Shown here: in pieces, positions 57,650 through 64,000 of the stretch
Layout: each line of letters begins with the position of its first letter
Numbering within the stretch: the first letter of the stretch is position 1
Assembly: GCA_030549495.1 (NCBI GenBank)
Contig: JAUIRK010000889.1
Span: 746,501-810,500 of the forward strand
Reading direction: 5' to 3'
Source: Nectonema munidae
Lineage: Eukaryota; Nematomorpha; Nectonematoida; Nectonematidae
DNA: 64,000 nucleotides
Made by a program: the position numbers and the translations under genes
The notes under the pieces: generated by a model
Seen by the model: only the letters and a program-made list of their open reading frames with translations
The model's database searches: none
Told to the model about the DNA's origin: nothing

Positions 57650-58900
57650 CTTCAAATCTTACATAAAATATATGTTTTTATACTAAATCGGTCATGCTGT
57701 TTTCATTTCTGGACTCATTTTTTACATTTAGGATTTGAAAATACCTATAAGTGTTCATCAAATTTGCGGTTTACTTCTGAAAATTGTCTCCAAAAATATT
57801 CCCTCACATTTTACATAAAATAAATGTGTTATACTAAATCGGCCATGCTGGCTCATTTCAGGACTCATTTTTTACGTTTAGGATCTAAAAATACCTATAA
57901 GTGTTAATCAAATTTGTGGTTTACTTCTAAAAATTATCTCCAAAAATATTCATTCAAATTTTAAAATGAAATATATCTGTTATACTAAATCAACCATGCT
58001 GGTTTCATTTCTGGACTCATTTTTTACGTTTAGGATGTGAAAATACCTATAAGTTTTAATTAAATTTGCGGTTTACTTCTAAAAATTGTCTCCAAATACA
58101 TTTATTCAAATTTTACAATGAATTATATGTTTTTATACCAAATCAACCATGCTGTTTTCATTTCTGAACTCATTTTTAAAATTTTGAGTTTTAAAATATA
58201 TGTCAATGTCAATCAAATTTGCTGTTTACTTCTAAAAGCTATCTCCAAAAATATTCTCTCAATTTTACATGAAATAAATGTTTTTATACCAAATCAATCA
58301 TGCTGTTTTCATTTCTGAACTCATTTTTAACATTTATGATGTGAAAACACTTATAAGTGTTAATGAAATTTGCGGTTTACTTCTAAAAATTTTCTCCAAA
58401 AACATTCATTCAAATTTGCGTTTAGTTCTAAAATTAGTTTTCAAAAATATTGATTCAAATTTTACGTGAAATATATGTTTTTATAGCAAATAGATCATGA
58501 TGATTTCATTTCTGAACACAGATTTCGCATTTAGAGGTTTTACTGCAAGTGTCAATCAAATTTGCGGTTTATGTCGTAAAACTATATCCCAAAATATTCT
58601 CTCTAATTTTACATGAAATATATGTTTTTATACCAATTCACCCATGATCATTTTTATTTCTGAAATCATTTTTTGCATTTATAGGTTTTAAATGTCTAAA
58701 AGTATCAATCAAATCTTCGATTTACGTCTAATGTCTACAGAAATATTTTTGAAATTTAAATAAAATATCTGTTTTTATGCCAAATGAAAGATGCTGGTTT
58801 CATTTTTGGACTCAGTTTTGGCATTTATAGTTTTAAAATATCTGAAAGCTTCAATCAGATTTGCGATTTACTTCTAGATACTGTCTTCAAAAATATTTTC
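57650..58900. repeat. Satellite array 1, eight units of about 151 bp
   Basis: TAAATC(A/G)(G/A)(C/T)CATGCTG-type landmarks recur near 57684, 57836, 57988, 58139, 58290, 58485, 58637 and 58781. Spacing is mostly 151-152 bp, with one 195-bp interval. Each unit contains ATCAAATTTGCGGTTTACTT. Open frames 57620-58972 are by-products. It is the reverse complement of the array at 18360-19640. Confidence 0.9.
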
Positions 58901-58914
58901 AAAAAAATAAAATT

Positions 58915-59140
58915 TCTTTTTTTAACAAAACGTTTTTTTTTTTTTTTCTTTTGGGTTTTTGGATATTGTTAAAAAAATTTTTGGAAGGGGTTGAATTTTA
59001 TGTGTGTTAAAAATGGTGAAAAAAAATTTAAAAAATGGGAATTTAATTTTAATGAAAATTTTTTTTTTTTTTTTTTAAAAATTATAATTAAATTTTGGGG
59101 AGAGGGGAGAAGAAAAAAAAAAAAAAAAAAAAAAAAAGGA
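58915..59140. other. Homopolymer-rich patch, probable assembly or read error
   Basis: Runs of 16 T, 18 T and 24 A are mixed with GGGG-containing junk. In the sister copies (17515-20034 reversed, and 61966-63482) the same place holds about 400 bp of ordinary sequence with GGTTGCTTCTCTCAT-like and GATCTACCATG blocks. The patch replaces that sequence. Confidence 0.65.
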
Positions 59141-59649
59141 AAATGGCACAGATGCCAATATATGAGAATTTAGTCACTATCAAGATTATTTTAATTTAAA
59201 TTGAATTTGTCCATTTTTTTCATTTTGCGTCAAAGAAATAATTTTTTAGATGAAGAACGTGGACAACTTTTTGTAATTGAACAATGAATATCACGAATGA
59301 TTCATCAGAAAAAAACCTTTGAAATGAGATTGGTTGACAAATATTCAGGCCTGATAATAAAATACACGATACTGATAAAAAAGTCTAAGATCATCAAGAA
59401 GATTCTTTAATCAGAATGCTTTGAGAGAGGAAAAAAGTAATTTTATCATTATAAAAAAATTTTCGAACACACATTGAAGAATATAAATTTCTAATGTAAA
59501 AAGAGCTACCAAGAAAGGATCATCATGGAATGAATAGCAAAATTACATACTGTAAATTATAATATGACGTAGAGACTACAAGTCGATAACGAATTTGTAG
59601 CCAAAAAGATGGAAGTCCTATCGAGTTACATAAGTTACTGTAGAATGAA

Positions 59650-60650
59650 ATATTTTGAGTGAATTATCGATTTTTTTGACAGGTTTTATTGATTTCATAA
59701 AAAATTACATCGCCATTTTCTACATACTTGAAATGTATAAAAAAACTTCTTATAAGAATAAAAATTTTAATTTTGACATGGGCTGTCATATTTAAATTAT
59801 TTTGTCAGGTTTGACTAATTTTTTATAAAAAAAAAAAGGAATATAACCAGTAAACACAGCCTACTTGAAAATGGGTATATGTGTGTAAAATGCCATACAC
59901 GGCAAACTTCATCATCTCTCTATACTTTCTATTAAACGTAATTCTCTAATTCAAAAAACCGTGACTGATCCTTTATTTTTGGGATAAATCAATTTTTTGA
60001 CAGTTTTGATTAATTTTCATAAAAAATGATCAAATCACCACTGAATTACGCATGCTTAAAAATGTGAATATATGTGTAAAAAACTTTATATTATTATTTA
60101 GATAAAAAGTTTCTTTTTTGAGATGAGCTGTCATATGTAAATCACTTTTTTGACAGGTTTGAATGATTTTAAAAAAAAAAATGAATATCACCACTGAATT
60201 CAGAATGCTTGAAAATGGATGTGTAAAAAACATTATATAATTATTTAGATTAAAAGCTTCTTTTTGAGATGAGCTGTCACATTTAGATCAATTTTTTGAC
60301 AGTTTGATTGATTTTCATAAAAAATGAATATCACCACTGAATTCAGCATATTTGAAAATGGGTATAAATGTGTAAAAAACTTTATATAATTATTTAGATA
60401 AAAGGTTTCTTTTTGAGATGAGCTGTCACTTTTAGATCAATTTTTAGACAGGTTTGATTGATTTTCATAAAAAATGAATATCACCACTGAATTCAGTATA
60501 TTTGAAAATGGGTATACATGTGTAAAAAACTTTATATACTTATTTCTATAAAAAGTTCCTTTTTGAGATGATCTGTCACATTTAGATCAATTTTTTAACA
60601 GGTTTGATTGATTTTAATAAAAAAAATGAATATCACCACTGAATTCACTT
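59650..60650. repeat. Satellite array 2, units of about 149 bp
   Basis: GAATTCAG(C/T)AT-type landmarks recur near 60045, 60195, 60338, 60491 and 60640 (150, 143, 153 and 149 bp apart). Less regular units occur upstream. Each unit holds TTTGATTGATTTTCATAAAA, ATCACCACTGAATT and GAGATGAGCTGTCA. Decayed units recur at 62990-63360. Confidence 0.88.
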
Positions 60651-60706
60651 TACGCCCCCCCCCAGCACTTGAGCGGACAAATTTTGCCCAGCACTAATAG
60701 GGTTAA

Positions 60707-61580
60707 GGATAGGATATATGAAAAATTTTTGGTTTGTATTTTCTCTTAATTGTTGGACATTGATTAATGTTTTTATGAAAAATTTTAATGTGGTGTGGGG
60801 TTTAAGAAGACAAATGTTCTATGAAGAGGTCAACGGGTAAAAAGTTTACCGATCCACTAAAAAATAATGAGAAACGCAGACGAAGTAGAAGTTTCAATGG
60901 AAATCATTAGAGAGAGATAAATCAAAATGGTCTGCTTTGGACGAATGCATTGCCTTTGAAAATTTATCTTCTCGTTTTTTTTTTCAATGGAATTTGGTAA
61001 ATTTAAAGTAAGAGATTTATTTTTGATTTTGATATGTTTTTTATATCTGCTCCCTATTTGTTATGTTATTACACAATATTTATTTTATTATTTCAAATAA
61101 AACATAAATTCTAATGTGATGTTTGTGATTTATGTTTTCATGTAAGATTTTTTATATCAGAAAATAGAGAAATTAATTTTAGCCTTAAATCTGCGCGAAG
61201 AACAATATCCAAGTTTTCTCGTTTTCTTGTAATATTTTAGCTATATAACTAAATCCACATTAAACCAAATATGAAGATGGGAAATGTAAAATATATTTCG
61301 GTTCTTTATTTGGATATGATGAAGTAATCTAATTATTTACCCACATTAAATATTAAAGTGTTTTATGCTTTGATTTAGCCAATTCATCCTAAAAAATTCA
61401 TAATATTCACTTTTAATACCTTTCTCCAGTACATTAAGATTATCTTCAAATTGTTGAATGAAAAATACAGAATAATCAGATTAATGTATATAAAATTCCT
61501 TCTTAAAATAAATCTTGCTATTTTTTAAGGTGATTAATAATAAACATTAAGTACTCATCATCAAGATTAGTAATTTCACT
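60707..61580. other. Intergenic; possible decayed MITE near 60835
   Basis: At 60838-60852 the palindrome GGTAAAAAGTTTACC is followed by AACGCAGACGA and later GGTCTGCTTTGG. These are words of the small TTAA MITE family, but clear ends are missing. No other feature. Confidence 0.35.
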
Positions 61581-61679
61581 ATGACAATAGAAAGATCAAA
61601 AGAAAACCTAGTGGAAGGACCGTATGGTCTTGATGGAGATGATCTTGGATCAATTCTCGATTGTGAATCATCTGTCCAG
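61581..61679 (+). CDS. Candidate coding exon of an unidentified gene
   Basis: ATG at 61581 opens MTIERSKENLVEGPYGLDGD, then DLGSILDCESSVQ, and ends at a good donor (CAG then GTATGA at 61680), phase 0. Composition is clearly richer than the flanks and the residues are polar/acidic and protein-like. Unspliced reading stops at once. I do not recognise the protein. Later exons would lie beyond the TE block, probably past the window end. It may instead be an internal exon with an acceptor slightly upstream. Confidence 0.4.
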
Positions 61680-61965
61680 GTATGAAAGGATATTCTTTTT
61701 TGAAGGATACTTCCTTTCAATGTGATATCGACAAATCAAAAACAATAATAAATCTCATTAACAATGCCTGCTTTTGATTTTAAAAGGCTAATATTGAACA
61801 TTATCACTTCCAATAAATTTTATACCTAAAAATATACAAAAACAAAAAATAACGATTTTGATATTTTCGGTCTCATTAGTTGGATGAAATTACTTTTCAT
61901 ATTTCTATGAATCGAATTGTTCCTCAAAGGTGAAGGTGACTATCCAGAAAAAAAGGTGAGGTGAC

Positions 61966-63482
61966 TCAGATTTCGCATATAGAGGTTTTAAAACATCTCA
62001 CAGTGTCAAACAAAATTGCGGTTTACGTCTTGAAAATTATCTCCACAAATATTCTCACTAATTTTACATGAAATCTCTATTTTTATACCAAATCATTTAT
62101 TTTATTTCTGTAGAATCGTTATATATTGGTTATTTAGTAGAATATAATTTTTTTAATATATTTTTGTTTGTAATACTTTCTTCAATCATGTCGACTATGA
62201 AATAATTATTTTAAATAAGAAAAACAAGACTCATTATAAAATCTATTGAAGATTAGTATGAGAGAAGGAAGCAACCTGAAAATAAATTGAAAAGGAATGC
62301 CTGATCAAAAGAAATAATTTTAAATATCTACCATGTTCTAATGAACTAGGAAGTGGTGTAATGATCTACCTACCTATAGCTTATCAGCTAAGATTACAAT
62401 TTCATTTCACTAAGATGGTAGGATATCTGAATATTTTGAATAGGTCAGAGTTATCAAAACTGCTCAGATGCCAATATGTGTGAGAGTTATTCACTATCAA
62501 TATCATTTTTAATTTAAATTGAATTCGTCCATCTTTTCCTTTTGCGTAAAAGCAAGCGTCTTTTATGAAGAAAACAATGAACATCACGAATGATTTAATC
62601 AGAAAAAAATTTTTGAACTGAGATTGGTTAACAAATATATTCAGGCTGGATATCTATCACCTGAAAAACATGATAAGATCATCAAAAAGATTCTTTAATC
62701 AGAATGAGAGCAGAAAAAATTTGTTCAAAATAAATGCTTAATTTTTTTGAATACAGATTGCAGAAAATAAATTTCTAATGAAAAAAGAGCTACCAAGAAA
62801 GAATCATCATAGGAAGAATAGTAAAATTACACACTGTATAAAGTATAGAAGAAATGATGTAGAGACTAAGAGCCGATAACGAATTTGTAGCAAAAATGAT
62901 GCAAGTCTTATCGAGATACCTAATTTCCTGAAAAATGAAATTGTTGGTTTATTAAATAAATTAAGAAAATAATTGGCACAGAACTACTGCAAGTAGAATT
63001 TATTTTCAAGTTTATATATTTGACATTGATTGACAGGTTAAATCTATTTTTTGAAAAGTTTGATTGATTTTCATAAAAAATGATTATCACGAATAAATTG
63101 GGCATACTTGAAAATGGATATATATGTTAAAGAAACTTTTCATAAAAATAAAAATATAATTTTGACATGGGCTGTCATATTTAAATAATTTTTGACAAAT
63201 TAGATTTATTTTCATAATAAATGTAAAAACTTTTTATAATTATTTAAATAAAAAGTTCATTTTTGGGATGAGGTGTCTAAATCAATTTTTTACAGGTTTG
63301 ATTGCTTTTAATAAAAAATAAATATCACCACTGAATGCAGCATAGTTAAAATATATTTATATATATATATATCACATTAAAAATATTTATAAAAACTTAT
63401 TATCTGAGAAAAAGAATGGGCATTTTACGCCCCCCCCCCTTCCCAGCACTTGAGCATACAAATTTAGCCCAGCACTACTAGG
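61966..63482 (+). mobile_element. Satellite-bearing TTAA element, 5'-truncated copy
   Basis: It begins within a satellite-1 unit (AATTGCGGTTTACGTC near 62017). It continues through the middle region missing from 57253-60702 (TACCATGTTCTAATGAACTAGG near 62331) and the shared block AGAGCTACCAAGAAAG near 62790. Then come decayed satellite-2 units and the terminus with ACGCCCCCCCCC, CCAGCACTTGAGC and GCCCAGCACTACTAGGG, followed by TTAA at 63483. Frames at 62402 and 62920 are internal noise. Confidence 0.82.
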
Positions 63483-63486
63483 GTTA

Positions 63487-64000
63487 AGAATGACGTAATT
63501 ATCAAAATTGAAAATTAAAAAAAAATCTTGCTAAAAATACTTTTTATTTTTCAAACATTTTTTTAATTTTAAGAAAATTATAAAAGAGGATCTAAATTAA
63601 AACTAATTCCCACATTAATAATTCATAAATACTAATTAAAATGGTTACAAACCAAATAAAGCATTTCTTATAATATATTTATCGATGCCAATTGAAAAAA
63701 AAATAATTTAAAATAATTAATACGTCTTTCCATATGGGGTTAAATATTTTTTTCTTAAAGAAATTTCCAAAAAAAAAAGTTTTTATATTTATAAATTTTA
63801 ATTGACCATTTCTAGAGTGTAAATTGGATATCTTTTTTGGCGATATTCCGAACATAACATGCACTACAATTTCGTTGTAGAGAAGTAAAATAAATGAAAT
63901 GTTCGGTTGTGTAGAAATTTTTTATGGCTTCGATCTCAAGACCATGTTTTACAAGTTAAAATCTACGCTTAACTTGAACTAAATGAACTCTTTTAGTATT
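63487..64000. other. Window end, nothing recognised
   Basis: AT-rich, with no exon seen that continues 61581-61679. The reverse frame 63679-63864 has no family signature. Confidence 0.45.

Larger units (their letters stand above)
57253..60702 (+). mobile_element. Complete satellite-bearing TTAA element, 3.45 kb
   Basis: Flanked by TTAA at 57249-57252 and 60703-60706. The left end is CCCTATTAGTGCTGGG and the right end its exact inverse CCCAGCACTAATAGGG, a 16-bp perfect terminal repeat. Just inside the left end is a hairpin GGGGGCGTAAAACGCCCCC. Just inside the right end is a poly-C tract and a second CCAGCACTTGAG word. The interior holds a unique leader (57300-57640), satellite array 1 (57650-58900), a low-complexity patch, a unique middle (59140-59650) and satellite array 2 (59650-60650). 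There is no transposase, so it is non-autonomous. TTAA suggests piggyBac-type mobilisation. Confidence 0.9.

Noticed and set aside
57620-58972. Chain of small open frames
   Set aside because: They follow the 151-bp period of the satellite array and differ between units by frame; not genes.
60830-60960. Sixth small TTAA MITE
   Set aside because: Palindrome and CAGACG/GTCTGC words are present but ends and TTAA duplication are not, so noted only as possible.
1-64000. LTR retroelements, endogenous retroviruses or Polintons
   Set aside because: No long terminal repeats, primer-binding site, protease, integrase or capsid-like frame was seen; all reverse-transcriptase pieces have non-LTR motifs.

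Overview
The window is AT-rich animal nuclear DNA. It has long introns, dense transposon debris and very little coding sequence. The one firmly identified host gene is a KCNH voltage-gated potassium channel of the ERG/seizure type. Large introns packed with non-LTR retrotransposons, hAT and TTAA-target DNA transposons and tRNA-derived SINEs fit an arthropod. A copepod such as a sea louse is my guess from general character only, not from a diagnostic marker.

Region 1 (1-32.6 kb) is the 3' part of the ERG/seizure gene on the + strand. It enters in the last part of transmembrane helix S6 and ends at a stop codon at 32204-32206. I place ten exons: 939-1138, 9461-9591, 12042-12163, 13367-13560, 17205-17283, 21637-21876, 23527-23631, 25628-25778, 29850-29939 and 31786-32206. 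Every junction is phase-consistent, and together they encode 576 residues after the partial first codon. Exons 1-4 are strongly conserved (S6 end, C-linker, cyclic-nucleotide-binding homology domain). Exons 5-10 form a divergent, polar C-terminal tail. The pore, voltage sensor and PAS domain lie upstream of the window.

The introns hold an almost whole hAT transposon (6155-9388, 8-bp target duplication) ending just 72 bp upstream of the exon 2 acceptor. They also hold a second hAT fragment, several LINE fragments, small TTAA-flanked MITEs and a 2.5-kb satellite-bearing TTAA element.

Region 2 (32.6-49 kb) has no recognisable host gene. It contains LINE fragments, SINEs, a third satellite-bearing element with nested insertions, tandem duplications and a homopolymer-rich stretch that looks like poor sequence. 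Region 3 (49.4-53.9 kb) may contain a small two-exon gene for an 81-residue secreted peptide, with a LINE in its intron; this is an inference. Region 4 (54-64 kb) is again mobile DNA. It is dominated by a 3.45-kb TTAA-flanked element (57253-60702) carrying two tandem arrays of about 150-bp period, and a second partial copy (61966-63482). A short candidate first exon of another gene lies at 61581-61679.

The most interesting patterns are two. Small TTAA MITEs share a framework but carry a different, still self-complementary palindrome at the same place. The large TTAA elements pair a terminal hairpin with two satellite arrays. No retrovirus, LTR element or Polinton was seen, nor any tRNA or rRNA gene.
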